Positions 24,217 to 36,220 are shown, numbered from the stretch's first letter. The stretch is DNA of 64,000 nucleotides from Diorhabda sublineata (GCF_026230105.1 NC_079480.1:29120488-29184487); one strand, 5' to 3'. Numbers and translations are program-made. The notes: a model not told the origin generated them from the letters alone.

Positions 24217-24827
24217 CTTGAAAATTATTAAAAAAGTCGGAAAGAAAAAGTTTCGAAATTGCAAGGATTTGTTCCGAAATAGCTTGAAGCTTAAAAATAA
24301 GTAAGTCAATTGGATCATTTCCTATAATTGGATTTTTTTCTACAACCGTTGTTCCTCATAACTTGATTAATTTCAATACTTGTAAGTTACTGTCATTCCT
24401 AAAATGCCGTGAGACGGAAATATTATAATGCTTCTGATACCATAAAGTGAGTAAAATGTGAAATAACAATACAACACTGTCCCATGTCTTTAGCCTTTAG
24501 ATTATTACATTAAATTAAGAAAAGTGTTGGAATACAGAAAGTTCTGCACATTTTTAATTTGAATATGATGAAATATAGCTTCTAGATGTCTACATGTGCT
24601 ACTTTCTGTAGATTTTTACTAATTTATGGTTTACTAGTTATTTTTAAAAATTTCACAAAAATTGTATGAAAAGTCCACCGACGTTTCTACTTACTCTACA
24701 AAGGTAATCTCAAGCACTCTTCTCTTTGTTTGAATCTTATTGATTCAATAAAAGATATACAAGGATATACTGAAAAATTCTTAGCCTACTATGGAACCAA
24801 ATAAAATTTCAATGTCAAAATATTTTA
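24217..24827. other. Intron or intergenic DNA upstream of the 23.7-kb gene
   Basis: A GTAAGT on the minus strand at 24689-24694 was considered as a donor, but the frame before it is closed. No other exon was recognised. Confidence 0.35.
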
Positions 24828-25115
24828 TTACTCAACATATTCTCCTCTTAAATGAATACATTTATTACAGCGAACCTGAGACGTGTCTATATCTTTCAAA
24901 AAAAATGTTTCTTCTGGCTCTGCAAACCAGACCTACACAGCTTTCATTACCTATTCGTTGGACGAAAATTTACGACCTTTTTAACTTTTTTTCAGTTAAG
25001 GAGAGAGATGATAGTCGAACGGAGCCAAATCTGGTGAATAACGGGGGTGTTCTAGTAATTCAAACCCTAAATCACGAATTTTTGGCATGACAGCATGAGA
25101 TTTGTGGGATAGTTA
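24828..25115 (-). mobile_element. Mariner (second lineage), transposase C-terminus
   Basis: Read on the minus strand: KIRDLGFELLEHPRYSPDLA, then PFDYHLSP in place of PSDYHLFP, GRKFSSNE, VWFAEPEETFFLKDI and NKCIHLRGEYVE followed by stops. This is the C-terminal third of a mariner transposase, with the third catalytic acid in the DY block, but with the HPPYSPDLAPSDYHLF signature, unlike the DFFLFP lineage elsewhere in this window. In-frame stops occur in the linker. The overlapping plus-strand frames of 99 and 61 codons are antisense shadows. Confidence 0.85.
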
Positions 25116-25399
25116 TAACTGCCAGAGATCTTCTATTTCTAACACCCATTCTTGGACTATTGTTGTGCTACTACTTTGAAAATATTGCTTACGTACTTCA
25201 TGATAACAATGACAAAGTATGAAATATTTATTTAATCACATATTAATTCCAATAGTGTACTAATAGTTGATTATAGCTTTTCTTTTAATGTACACCATTG
25301 AGTTATATTTTCTTAGTTCACTGATGGAGAGTGGAGGGTAGTTAAATACTCCATTTTCCTGAAATTCTAGACGAAAATTATTTTATAATTAATTCAAAT
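25116..25399. other. AT-rich spacer
   Basis: Short gap between two dead elements; no motif. Confidence 0.4.
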
Positions 25400-25880
25400 T
25401 CACTCTAGCTACTTTCGTTTTCTGCTCTTCTTCGCGTGGCGTTACCGTTAGAGATCGTTGGCTCTCTTGTTGGCTATTCTATTGACCACCATTACATCAT
25501 TCACTGCTGCGCGGAATATCTTCTTAATTTCTTGAACAATTGACAACAATTTCCCAACCACGATGTTGCGCGTCGACCTATAGTTCTCCTAATTATTATT
25601 TTACCTTGCATTACCAAGAAGATCGTATTTTACAGAGTTGTGGCTGGAATATTCTAGTTTACGTCGCTTCATACTGTTGTCTATTTCTAAAGATTAGTGC
25701 ATACGCTCAAGAGTATCGACCCAACTTATCTTCAAAATTACGGCGTTAAAACCACATCTCAAACGTTTTCAAATATTTGGGAATATTTTCTGTAAGCGTG
25801 CATATATCAACACAATATAAGAGCACAGAAAAGGTAAAATCGTATCATCTTCATTCGCAAATCATGGCTTCAAAAGATTT
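25400..25880 (-). mobile_element. LINE C-terminal relic (RKLEYLGH / FEMW type)
   Basis: The minus strand reads FEMWF-RRNFEDKLGR, later RRKLEYSSHNSVKYDLLG, IGRRATSWLGNCQL and FKKLRRYSAQQ. These correspond in order to the FEMW-YRR-L-I-W, RKLEYLGHIMR----Y-LL, GRR--SWLKNLR and LFRAA blocks at the end of a widespread insect non-LTR retrotransposon protein. Frameshifts and stops separate the blocks. Reverse transcriptase catalytic motifs upstream were not found. Confidence 0.7.
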
Positions 25881-27654
25881 TTTTGAGTTTCATGGAACTT
25901 ACTCTTGTCTCACTGCCATCCTTATTCCAACTTCTAAGGATTTTTGGTGATCTACGCGAACGTAGATCGACAGCACATATGAACGGCGATATCTTTGTAC
26001 CAGCCCACTTAAGCTCGCGCGTACTCAATGTCTATCAGAAACCAAAGTGTTTTTTTATATACTTTATTATAGATAATTCTCAAAATGACTCATGGGGTTT
26101 ATCGCTTTAAAGTCACTGTATTTTTAAGTAATTTTAAGCTTTCACTTATAAGTTATACGTCTTTCTATAAACAGAATCCATTAATTTTTTCATAGAATTC
26201 AGTACTGGATAGTAATATTAGCATCTCGTAATTTTGTCGATAAGATATGTGGCAGTTTATGCGGTTTTTCTTAGCCTATACGATTCCTTTTTAATATCAG
26301 CTATTATATTTCTGTTAACCACAGTTAATACTTATGTCTTGACTTTATTTGTTGTCAGATACTGTAGGCTGCAGGGACACTGGAAACTCAAGGCTCATCG
26401 CAATTTCACCTGACTGAAAGTAATAATAATGAGCCGAAATTATAGCCACTCCCCGCAATAATATGAAATTAATAATTTCAATTTTTGGCTTAACAGTATG
26501 ATAATAATGCTCATGATGCCTACTTCTTTAAAAATTGGTGTTTATGTAGAACATGTCCCATGGTTATAGGACTACATATTTTGAAATAATAAACTACTGA
26601 AGCTCTGAATGCGCTGTTTCTGCAAGCTTGTTAAATTAAGCATAATGAGCTACATCATCATATTTCTGACCCCAAGAATTTACAGATTTGATCGTATTAT
26701 ACAACATGTGATAAATATAATTGGTTACAAACTATCTATTGAGTACTAACCTTTTGAAATAGGTGAATATTGACACTCCATTGCTTCAACAATTGATTAA
26801 AAATACACTTATCGGTGAAATAATAATATTTTCCAGCAATTTTCGTTCGGATACCATCCAGTTTCCAATACTATATTTCATACTTTGTCAAGTGGAATAA
26901 CAAGTTTGTATCGATATTATTCGTTGTAGGGGAGAAGACCGTAACTACGTAAGTTATTTTCTTCTTCAAATTTGATAAAAAGAATACTTTGGGAATGTAT
27001 TGAAAATTAAAACATCAACAAGTATTCATTCAGACATATATTATTGTTCTTTGTTTATTTCGTTTCAACTTACTATCTTCGACCTGACAATAATCTGAAT
27101 CGGGAAGCTGTAAATAGTAACTGCCGAAACTACTGAAGTTATATCATGATGTTGGGGCAGTAGGTTTCTTGTATAATGTAGTATACCACTTACGAAGAAT
27201 TTTTGTAATAAGCACAGTTAATGGAGTTAAATGGAGGATGTAAATTTGCAATTTTGACTTTCGAATCTTCGAATTTGTGCTTATGCTCAAAATTTGAGAA
27301 TAATATACACATATATCAGGATTTTTCTATAATTTCATCATCATCAAAGAGGATGGTGTTCTATATGAAACATCCTTTCATATTAATTCCGAAACCATCA
27401 AATTTACTGATTTAGTTTATGATTGACACTTTCTCATTCTACTTTATGGTCATAAACGTATCAAATATGGTTTACGCATAACATCGACTCCTACTGACAT
27501 GTTTATCGGTAGTTTCTCTCTCCAACAAATTCAGCAGCTTTAGCAAATCCAGCCGTGAATGCCTGAAACTTGGGAAGAAGCATGAAATTCCACAAATGGT
27601 GTTTGTAATTTTCAAAACAACTCTTTAAAAATGGTGCTTTGGGGACACAATATT
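25881..27654. other. Unassigned DNA, possibly more of the LINE at its left edge
   Basis: Frames at 25883-26110 may be antisense to decayed LINE sequence. From 26110 on I see no motif, exon or repeat that I can name. Confidence 0.35.
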
Positions 27655-27800
27655 AACTTGGAATCTCTGGAGCTATCGGTAACATTTAAACTGAACACAC
27701 TGTTCATGCTACCAATTCAAAGCACTCACAATTATTACACTGTCTGGCTCTCGTTTCCTAAACCAATGTATAGTCTTCACGGACTGAAGGTAATCTATAA
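27655..27800 (+). repeat. Dispersed repeat, copy 2 (partial)
   Basis: Contains CTGAACACACTGTTCATG, almost the same as CTGAACACACTGTTCATA in the copy at 36.05 kb, in the same order relative to a preceding GCTATCGGTAACAT-like block. The right half is too diverged to align by eye. Confidence 0.4.
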
Positions 27801-28489
27801 CTTATTAACTTGACCTACCTATTCATACCAAATGATCGAGATAGATTTAATACTTAATACTCATATGTCAAAAAAACCAATATCGTTATCTCTCGGGTGT
27901 TCCTGACCTCTGAAATCGCGTAACTCGGTTAGATTCGACTTAGATGTTGATAGAGATGATCAAGACAATACTTCGAAATCATCTTCTTTGATTTCTGTAA
28001 GTGAGATAAGGAGGGATATTATAATATATTGTGAAAGTTAAAAGGACGAAATTATATTGTTTTTTCTTAAAACGTGCTTTAAGATATATTGTAGAGGATT
28101 AAGTGAATATGGAAAAAGACAAGAAAAAATGGAATGTAGACATTCCAAAGAGGTCACTAACCTTATGACTGAAGAGCAGAACAGATGGAGAGAGAGGTTA
28201 ATTATATGGGAAATTAAGGTTATAAAAAAACTTGGAATTGGAAATAAGTGGAAGTGTACCAGTATTATGTATTTCTAAATGCGTTTGGAGGAATGCATAT
28301 GGCATCGAAAATTTTGGGAAACAGGCCTTGTGTTCCTATTTGAGGTAAACATTAAGAATCTCAATACTTCCAATGCATCCAACAATATATTTATGGACAC
28401 ATACCCAATTTGCATTATTTATATTCATTTCACGATTATAAATTATAGATTGCTCGGCAGTACTACATTTTTCTGCTCGTCCATATATT
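27801..28489. other. AT-rich DNA, orphan frames only
   Basis: Two adjoining plus-strand frames (28057-28278 and 28279-28491) carry no motif. Confidence 0.35.
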
Positions 28490-29910
28490 AAATGAGCTTG
28501 GTGCTCTTTGAACCAGCAATTAACAAAACTTTTAGTGTGTCCAAAACACTTCTTATATATGTATGTATGTATATCGAGATACCGCGTACACCTCGAACCA
28601 AAAGATCCATTTTATCCATTTTTTTTGCTACGATACTGGAGAACCTAGTGTTTACAGCTAATCTATTAATCCCTCTTAGGAAGTTCAGAATGAGGGTTGG
28701 CTATAGCTGCCAGAGACCTTCATCTTCTATTTCATACGCCCTCAGGTGTAGTGCTCTGAAGTTCCGTTCCGAAGTTTTGTCCTCTGCGCAACACAATCTG
28801 TACGGTACAGTATCCATCAAAGCTAGCGTGTTCAGATGTGCATTGAGGTGACAGTGGTCCCAAATATCTCTTTTTAGTATTCGTTGGCTCTTGTTTCTCA
28901 GACTGATATATTCAGCAGGTCTTGTTTAGTTATAGTTTGCCAGGAGAGTCTTTGCATGTCTCAGCCCCTGTAGATTGTCCCAATAGTTGGTTTTACCCCC
29001 ATCTACCTTGTTGTCCAATACTTTTTCTGTATTGTTCTGTAGCTGATACCACAGAAGGGTTCAGGGGAATCCATTTCGTTTCTCTCCTCTCCATTATGTC
29101 TCAAAATCCATTGAAGGGTAACACAATTTTTCTTGTTTAGGTCGTTTAACATGTCCAGTCATTCCAAAACTAGTTTGTATTTCATGGTATTGGAGCTTAG
29201 AGCTTGAATGTCTGCATGGCTGTCGGTCAGGATGATGATTACATATTTGCGATAATTCCCAACAAGATTCAACTACACATAATTTTCAATTGTGTTTTCA
29301 TGTATTTCTACTTGAAAAGTTCTTGGTGTATTGTCTATGCTTTAAGAATGTTTGGTTCTGGCCCCGTACAATCCTATTCCAGTAATTGTACTTCTTAGTA
29401 CTAGTTAATAGCATTTCTGGTCATTTCTTGTATGGTATTGTGATCTCACTTACTTCCACAGCTTAGTATTGAGGTTGGTTTTTTCTTGAAGCTAAACTTT
29501 TTTGGTATTCTGTCCTGAGGCATGTCCCAGGTCTGATCATTTCCTAAGAACAGTTTTTCCTTGTTAATTCCGTCTATGAACATTCTGAGTGACGTTATTT
29601 TCGCCACGCTGCCCAATATTATCGGGAGAGGTGGGAGATTTAGAATCAGTTTTAGTGCAGCTATTAGACATGATTCGATGGCACCGGCTGGATATATGCA
29701 AACCAATATTTGTACCTGTTCAACCTGGTTCTAGTACCCCAAACCACTGCCCCATATGTGATTATTGTCTCACGATTAACATGTACATCCACAGTAAGAT
29801 CTATGGATTACGACCCAAATTCCTTCCTTCGAAGTTTCTACAAACCATCAGGTCTTTTCATGTTTGTTCTAGAGAAGTTTAATCTATAGTTTGAATACCA
29901 GATGTTTCCT
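28490..29910 (-). mobile_element. LINE (R1/jockey-like) with RNase H, decayed
   Basis: Read on the minus strand from 29910 down, motifs appear in protein order: TYGAVVWGTRTRLNRYKYW (the YGA-VWW block after the reverse transcriptase), IYPAGAIESCLIAALKLILN followed by LPPLPI (the TGA-RS-PTAALE-LLNLPPL block), LDMLNDLNKK then VTLQWILRHNGEERNEMD (RNase H TLQWIPGH-GI-GNE-AD), and GHCHLNVHLNTLALMDTVPY followed by C--AEDKT (the GHC-L--HL--LGL----CR-C-EE-ET tail). Frames change several times. The 5' half with the catalytic box is missing. A shorter, diverged copy of the tail is at 46.1-46.5 kb. Confidence 0.8.
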
Positions 29911-30369
29911 CTCCGTTTTTGACTAAATAACATCTAGATCGATGGGTTTGAGATTGACTTCTTTTTCTAGAGTCTTGCCAAAGCTAATACTTTCTCTTTG
30001 GAACTACACATTGATTACTTTTATATCAAATCTACTCTGTTAAGGATGTTTTTTAATGATTTTAATTTTGAAACGTAGTGGTTTCATAGAGGAACTTCTT
30101 AGTTATAGTAAATGTTTTGTCCTTATTGTATCTTTCAATGTTGAGTGGAAAATGAATCAACCGATGTACCAGAGAATGAATACTGGCTGATATTCAGCTG
30201 GGATATATCTGTATCTGTTTTCCCAAATATACCAATTTCTAATCTGAAAATATAGTTCATATACCTGTACCATACCTGTATCAAAATTCTAAAGCTTTTG
30301 GCTTCTCAAAGTTACTCATTAACATTTCAGCCATAATCGATGATACGCTATGTACCTTTTAGTTTATCT
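29911..30369. other. AT-rich spacer
   Basis: No motif. May include non-coding remains of the adjoining LINE. Confidence 0.35.
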
Positions 30370-30470
30370 TCTGTCTTCGGAGACGATAACCTGGTTATAT
30401 AAACGCTCATCAAACGATTTTATTTGGATTGTTGTTATTGTGGTAGTGTAAATGTATGTGTATAATATCA
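30370..30470 (+). repeat. Dispersed repeat, copy 3 (partial)
   Basis: Contains CTGTCTTCGGAGACGATAAC and GGTTATATAAACGC, comparable to the GTCTCTGAAGACGATAGC and GGCTATCGAAACG blocks at 36.15-36.2 kb, followed by a GTGGTAGTGTAAAT word also present at 2757. Short and diverged. Confidence 0.35.
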
Positions 30471-30910
30471 GTATCCTTTTATCCTTTTAAAAAATATCAG
30501 ACACCTATTTTTTTCTGTCTAAACTAAGAATACATGAATTAGGTTTACCAATACAGTACAGTAATTTTTATGTTCTGCCTCTCAGGATTATACAAAGGAG
30601 TAAAGTAAATAGAGTAAATCCACTTCTTCTAATAATTATTTTAGAAATTTATCGTTTTTATCTTATAATTTTTAAAATAATAGACATTGTGAACACATAA
30701 TGTACACATATTATTCCCAATTCACAAGTACGAGTCTTACGTTACATTCTCAATTGAAATCAAAAATCTTGCATAAGAGAAAGTTTTTTATACTGCTTCC
30801 AGGATAATTCAATTACATGAATAAAATTTGACACAAAAAATATCTAGAGCATTATCAGTGTTCTTTGATATATATATAATCAATATGAATCCCGTCGAAG
30901 AGGTAGAATA

Positions 30911-31141
30911 CTATATCATATCGGGCATGGGATTAGCCAATCCGTCTTGTACTTTCTTAGGATTCGGATTTTCGCTAACGTACTGAAACGAAACGAAAAT
31001 TGAGAATATACTGAAAATAAAATAAATAAATAAATTATAGACGATAGATTTTCTATGATATATAATGGACATTAGAAAAAAAAGGAATATTTTATTTAGG
31101 TATTATTTATACTCACTGTATGGAGTCTGCCTAAAAACATC
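30911..31141 (-). CDS. Candidate host gene end: 25-nt micro-exon plus terminal exon
   Basis: Minus strand. The micro-exon (31117-31141) has an excellent acceptor, TTTTTCAATCCTTTTTCTATAG, and a GTGAGT donor. The terminal exon (30911-30982) has acceptor TCGTTTCGTTTCAG. The intron is 134 bp. In the only frame open through both, one base finishes a codon, then MFLGRLHT, then YVSENPNPKKVQDG and LANPMPDMI before TAG. The polar, proline-rich, non-AT-driven ending looks like real coding sequence. No family recognised. A second acceptor 28 bases upstream (ending TTATTTTCAG) would instead give YILNFRFVSVR and a stop. The preceding exon must end two bases into a codon; I did not find it. Confidence 0.4.
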
Positions 31142-32619
31142 CTATAGAAAAAGGATTGAAAAATAAGTGGCCGAAATATTGTGAAAAACGTTTATGCTGA
31201 ATGAAAATCAATTGATTTTTATCTTAGATATGATTAATTATTACTTAGATTAGAACGCAACAAACGATTGTGCCCATTCAAATAAACAGGAAAAAATTTA
31301 TTTCCTGCAATTAAACAAAAATAACCTTGGTCAGTACATCTGGTAAGACGTGAGGCTCATGAGCAGCGTACGCTGAGAAGTTTTTCAGGGCCAAAGCAAT
31401 GCTAGGAATTTTGATATAAAAGTGACTATGCATATTTTTTTTATATTTTTGATATGCTTTTGTCAAATATATTCTATAACAGTTTTTCTTTCTTCTTGTT
31501 TTCACTCTGGTGTTACTGCGGCGAAGTCACTCATCATCTTATTGTGGTAGTGTGGTACTTATTAGATTTACTTAACCATTTACTCTGTGCTTTTATTCAA
31601 TGCGTGTTTCCTCGTAGTCGGTCATATCCGTAATTTTCTCTCCAATATTTGCTCTTCTATAAAATTCTCTGCTCTTAGCAAGCTTAATTCCTTTCTGTTA
31701 TTCAACCAAATTACTGGAAAACTTTCTTCTCTAGCATTTGTATTTTCTCTTCAGCCCAAATGAACTGCACTATCCGTTTTAAGTTTTTTTGGACTTTTCT
31801 TAAAAAGTCTCCATTACGTTGTAGTTAAAAAGCAATGAGTTTGTGGATTGAAGTAATAAAAAATTGTAAGTGAATCGTCAATGGACACAGGAATTATAAT
31901 TCTCTGACTCTGAACACAACAATCATTTCAGGAACGTACATCATGTCTTGAGACGGAATGACCGTTCGCGAAATTATGATTTCAAACAAGCACGCGCTTC
32001 GATTATACCTACTTTGTTTTAAACTAGATTTCGCATAAGAAAACATAATTTTGAGTAATGACAGGTGTTGAATACCTTAAATGTCGTATTATTATTATTT
32101 ATACTCAATGTTGAACATCTCACATGAAAAAGCGTTCATGAAATGACTTTTTTTGCATGTCTATTGATCAAATCTGAAATCGGCGTATTTAATTAATTAA
32201 TATTTACAGACAATATGAGTAAGTTGTAGTATTTTATGAAGTTTCTTTGCTCAATTAAGTTAAGATTTTAGACTATAAATTGCTAGCAAAGCTAATCCTG
32301 TTTACTTTGAACAAATATGGTATTTTTACTTTATTCACTCAGCTGCCCAATTTATTGAGACTAATAAAGAGTTTCGTTTATCAAATCTGGGTTAGAGGCA
32401 CGTAACGATTTTGGAAGCGACACACTCTGTCGAACTTTTTACCCATTAACCCGGTGACGGAAATCAGCATATGCTATCAAGCACCCTTCCACCCTTCGGA
32501 TGATCGACAACTAACCTCAATTCTACAAATATTCAAATAACAACTACAGTCATCAAGATAAATTTTCGAAAGTGCTTCATTGAAGAGTTGTTATATATTT
32601 ATCAGATCGAATCACTTAT
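31142..32619. other. Unassigned DNA upstream of the 31-kb exons
   Basis: A 64-codon minus-strand frame (31311-31505) ends near a poor donor; its middle (IPSIALALKNFSAYAAHEPH) looks less AT-driven than its ends but could not be spliced in frame to the micro-exon convincingly. Otherwise nothing seen. Confidence 0.3.
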
Positions 32620-32830
32620 ACAAATCAGGACACTTAATCCTTTTTTTTTGTACGAGCGTTTTTTATTCTAGACCGTACCGATTTTTTTCTCCAATAGGGT
32701 TTTAATTTATTTTTTTTTTATGATCACGTACGAAAATGATTAATTCTCATCATCAGAACACTATGAATTTCACCCGCGTGTAGAAGTACTTTAGCACGTA
32801 TGTAAAAAAGTTCGTGAACTGAGAGATCTT
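32620..32830. repeat. Dispersed T-rich repeat, copy A
   Basis: AAATCAGGACACTTAATCC followed by a run of T recurs at about 34398 as AAATCAGGACAGTTAATCC and a run of T. Both copies then continue with a second T run. Boundaries are unclear and no coding content is seen. Confidence 0.5.
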
Positions 32831-33044
32831 GATGATGCTAGTCACACAAACTTTTAAGGAGAGTGATGATGAAATTTATCTATTTTTGGAAAATATGCAA
32901 AAACTAAAGACAATTGTAGTTGGGCCTGCTGTTATCACTTCTCATAAACCTCCTTTGAAAAATCACTTATCTGAAGTAAGCAGAAATATATGCTATCCCA
33001 TGAACTTTGGTCAAAATTTAATCATCAAACCTACAAAAAACTGT
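32831..33044 (+). other. Open frame leading into LINE tail, unidentified
   Basis: An 88-codon frame (32829-33095) begins here and runs into the first RNase H repeat. Residues such as QKLKTIVVGPAVITSHKPPL are not clearly AT-driven, so it may be LINE coding sequence, but I recognise no motif. Confidence 0.25.
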
Positions 33045-33668
33045 AATTATAACAGACTCCTCAAATTCTTTGAGCTTTTTGAAAAATACTTATAGCAACA
33101 AGCCTCTTTAACTACAAATCAAGATTCAATTAATCTGATACAAAACAACAACTTAGATGTCAGCTTCTTGTGGGTACCTTCTGATCAAAGAATACAAGGA
33201 ATTGAAGATTCTGACAAACACGTAAAAGACGCTACGGTTTACAGAGATGTACATTATAACAGATTCTTTAAATGGCTCTAGTTCCCTAAAAAATCTATAC
33301 TAACAACCCTCTTGAACTACAAATCAAGATTTAATCGCATCTACTACAAAACAACAACTTATATAAGAGTTTTTGGTGGGTCCCCTCTCATCAAGAAATA
33401 CAAAGGAAATGAAAATGCTGACAAAGACGCAAAAGATGCTACGGTATGCATTGATGTATATATAATAAGTAGTGCGGTTTATAGAGATTGGTATTTCGAG
33501 TGGCAAGGATCATTTCAAAAATTAGAACAAATAAAGGAAATTGTTGAGCAGTTGGCGCGAATAGGTCACACTAAAATTTCGCACGAATATTTACTATGTA
33601 CGTCGCAAAAGCAACAATTTAATTTTCCCAATGACATAAAAACCATATCAGGAAAGAATTCAAAGTGA
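33045..33668 (+). mobile_element. Jockey-like LINE RNase H and tail, with internal tandem duplication
   Basis: About 207 bp are present twice in tandem (33045-33252 and 33253-33460). Copy 1 reads VSFLWVPSDQRIQGIEDSDK, the RNase H block WVPSH-GI-GNE-AD with the histidine changed; copy 2 reads GNENADKDAKDAT in the 118-codon frame 33312-33668, followed by EQIKEIVEQLARIGH and TKISHEYLL, the conserved RIGHT-LTH-YLL end of jockey-type elements. The element is 5' truncated and the duplication happened after or during insertion, since each copy carries different substitutions. Confidence 0.75.
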
Positions 33669-34384
33669 ATAATATCTATAAGCATCTGTTAAATACCTAA
33701 TCACCAAATCCGTCGCTAATAATAAGCATGGTTGATGCTAGATTCCTAATAAAATGTAGAATTAATTACAAATTAAAAAAATTTTGAGAAAGTTTTGCGT
33801 AATATCCATACTCGTGGAAAATTTGTAGCTTCATTCTCTTATTACCTAATATTCCATTATATTTCATTAGTTTGAGCATATTTCATTTAAATATTACATT
33901 ATTTAAAATCACGAATATCTAGCAGTAATAGTGAATGGAAAATTTTAAAAAAATCTAAGGCTGGGTATCAAATAAACCTTCTTTTGTGATCCGAAATAAA
34001 ATCGTCGTCTTCGATACATGTACCTTCTGTTCAAAGTTATGTTTATCATGTTTAACGTCAAAGAAAATTGTTTTTTGTGAAAATCTCCTAACAATATATT
34101 TTTCTTCAATAAAATGTAGCTTGTGAAATATAAGATAGATTTTTTTACGTTTTTTTATATATCGATGATGCGTATCAATCCTTTCAGTGACCTCACTTCT
34201 TTTTGCACTGCTTCATTTTTGAGAGCGGTTTTTTGTTTTTCTTTTTAATAATATATCCTGTTGTTTTGTCATTCCATTTTCAGCCCAATCAAGTAGTTCA
34301 AAGTGGCAAATTTGAATCGTGTGTTTGTTCTGAAAGAGACTTTTATTCATCATTAATATGAAATTATCTACTAGTACGCCTTTG
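33669..34384. other. AT-rich DNA, no gene seen
   Basis: No motif or repeat recognised. Confidence 0.4.
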
Positions 34385-34510
34385 GTGTAACTTACCCAAA
34401 TCAGGACAGTTAATCCTTTTTTTTTTCGTATAAAGGTCTTTGGGTCGATGTCTAACCTTTTTCAGGTAGACTTTTTTTTTTATTTAAGTCTGGGTCCCCG
34501 CATAATTTTT
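34385..34510. repeat. Dispersed T-rich repeat, copy B
   Basis: Second copy of the repeat at 32.62 kb, aligned on AAATCAGGACAGTTAATCC plus T runs. It lies 1.77 kb away in the same orientation, with the duplicated LINE tail between the two copies. Confidence 0.5.
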
Positions 34511-36039
34511 AGTGCATTATAATATTCTGCATACATATACAGTACCGAAGGGCATTAGCATGCTGTTTACTGCAGATGTTCAAGACACGTTAAGGGAATT
34601 AAAAATTGACACCGTAAGCCGGATATTGATTTTCAAGTGTCAATAGAAAAAGTTTGATTTAATGCGGTGGAACCGAAGGGTTTGCAATATTAAAAGTTTC
34701 TCTCTATAATATTAGCATGATTCTAGATAATTCATTACGCTTAGTAGGTCATAATTTAATTTTTTAGTATACTTACTTGGTCATTAACAATTGCAAAAAG
34801 AACGAAATAAATGTAGCAAATAATAGGAAATTTTCGGGAATGAGTGAATTAATGAGAACAAACAGAAGATATAGGAAGGAAATAAGAAGCAATTGGGGAA
34901 GGAAAAAAATCACCACGACAGGAAATTTTTTAGACGGAAGAGAAAAGGAGAGAACTATCAAGAATAGTTTGATGAATATGAGAGAAAAATATAAAGGCCG
35001 TCAACTGATAAAAGTAGTACAGAGAAAGTGAAACAAGTAAAAAAGTCGTCGTAGTCTTGGCGCGAGATACTTAACGCATTTTTATCGTTAGCAATCAGTA
35101 AATATAAATAATAAGCCTAACAAAAATAAAACAAACACAATATTGATAATTTAATTTATTTAATAATTTTATCCTCATTATTTCTTACCAATTCTCATAA
35201 TAAATCGGTTTATTAAATCAAATGACAGGCATTGAAGCCAATTGACGTCCATTGTAATTTTATATTGATCGATGTCTTATGATGTCTATTGACGTCGATT
35301 GGTGTCGATTTACGTCAATTTTTATCATTTATAATCATTTGGCCTATGGGATCATATTTTTGTTAATTTAATTAACTTTTTCCTAATAATATCCAAAATT
35401 TCTTTCGTTTTGGCACATCTACAGCTATACAGGAATTTAATGTCAAAAACCCGAGCTCGATACTGATTCCTGTGATTAGATATCTCTACTACAGACAGAC
35501 GGACGGACGGACAAAACGCATTTTTGTAAAAAATGCCCTGAAATGATATGAGATCAAGAAATGTAATATTTATTTTTATTTAGAACAAAGTGAAAAGGTA
35601 ACATATAATTTCAATTAATTTACTGGCTACCAATGCCCCTACGTTGAACTGATAATTAGAAGTATTTATGAAATGTTTTTTGTGGATTCTATCTAGATGT
35701 CAAGAATGATGTTAACACGTTACCCTTTTCAGTATCTAACACTTCTCAAATCGAGAGCAACTTGTGACATGGTGCGAATCATGAGAAAACCATTGGCTCA
35801 TTTTAGGTCTCTCACTGCACACATTGTTCCACAAATATTCTAATATGTGGGTGTGAATCTTGGAAATCATAGTTGTTACTCTTAGAATGCCTTTCAATCG
35901 AAAAGAAAAATTATCACTTTTGTATTGATGTTTTATATTCATTGGTTGATTTTGAGAAATTGAGTATACACCCATATACTCAATGAAATCCGAACCTGAA
36001 TAAAGAAAGTTCAACTGAATTCAAAACTAGTGATAGCGA
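34511..36039. other. Unassigned DNA; short degenerate and simple repeats
   Basis: At 35262-35325 a GATGTC/GACGTC-type word repeats imperfectly (ATTGACGTC, ATTGGTGTCGATT, TTACGTCAATT). At about 35492-35513 there is a short GACA/GACG simple repeat. Frames at 34777-35031 (plus) and 35736-36014 (minus, 92 codons) show no motif. Confidence 0.35.
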
Positions 36040-36220
36040 CGATAGTTAATAATGTTCAAACTGAACACACTGTTCATATTACCAATGCACCTATTACACT
36101 TCTAAGGCGCAATTCGATGATCAAGTTATATTCTTCAGAGACCTCAGATTCTGTTTACCTTCAGTCTCTGAAGACGATAGCTCGGCTATCGAAACGTGTA
36201 AACGTGTGTTCAGTATGATT
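36040..36220 (+). repeat. Dispersed repeat, copy 4 (best preserved)
   Basis: Runs from AACTGAACACACTGTTCATA through ATCAAGTTATATTCTTCAG and CAGTCTCTGAAGACGATAG to GGCTATCGAAACGTG. CGATAG and CTATCG around CTCGG can form a small hairpin. The TTCAGAGAC and GTCTCTGAA words are also mutually inverted, so this part can fold on itself. Copies at 2.6, 27.7 and 30.4 kb share parts of it. Confidence 0.5.

Noticed and set aside
31311..31505. Minus-strand frame whose middle (IPSIALALKNFSAYAAHEPH) loosely recalls cytochrome c oxidase subunit 6A
   Set aside because: The resemblance needs a gap, the diagnostic C-terminal part is absent, and no in-frame splice to neighbouring exons was found.
35490..35515. 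GACA/GACG simple repeat as a possible regulatory site
   Set aside because: Only a few units and no other context; it fits a small microsatellite.
36150..36210. Hammerhead-ribozyme-like core (CTGAAGA, a stem, then GAAAC), as found in some Penelope elements
   Set aside because: The unpaired G expected before AAA is used by the stem, and no third stem or GTC cleavage site follows.
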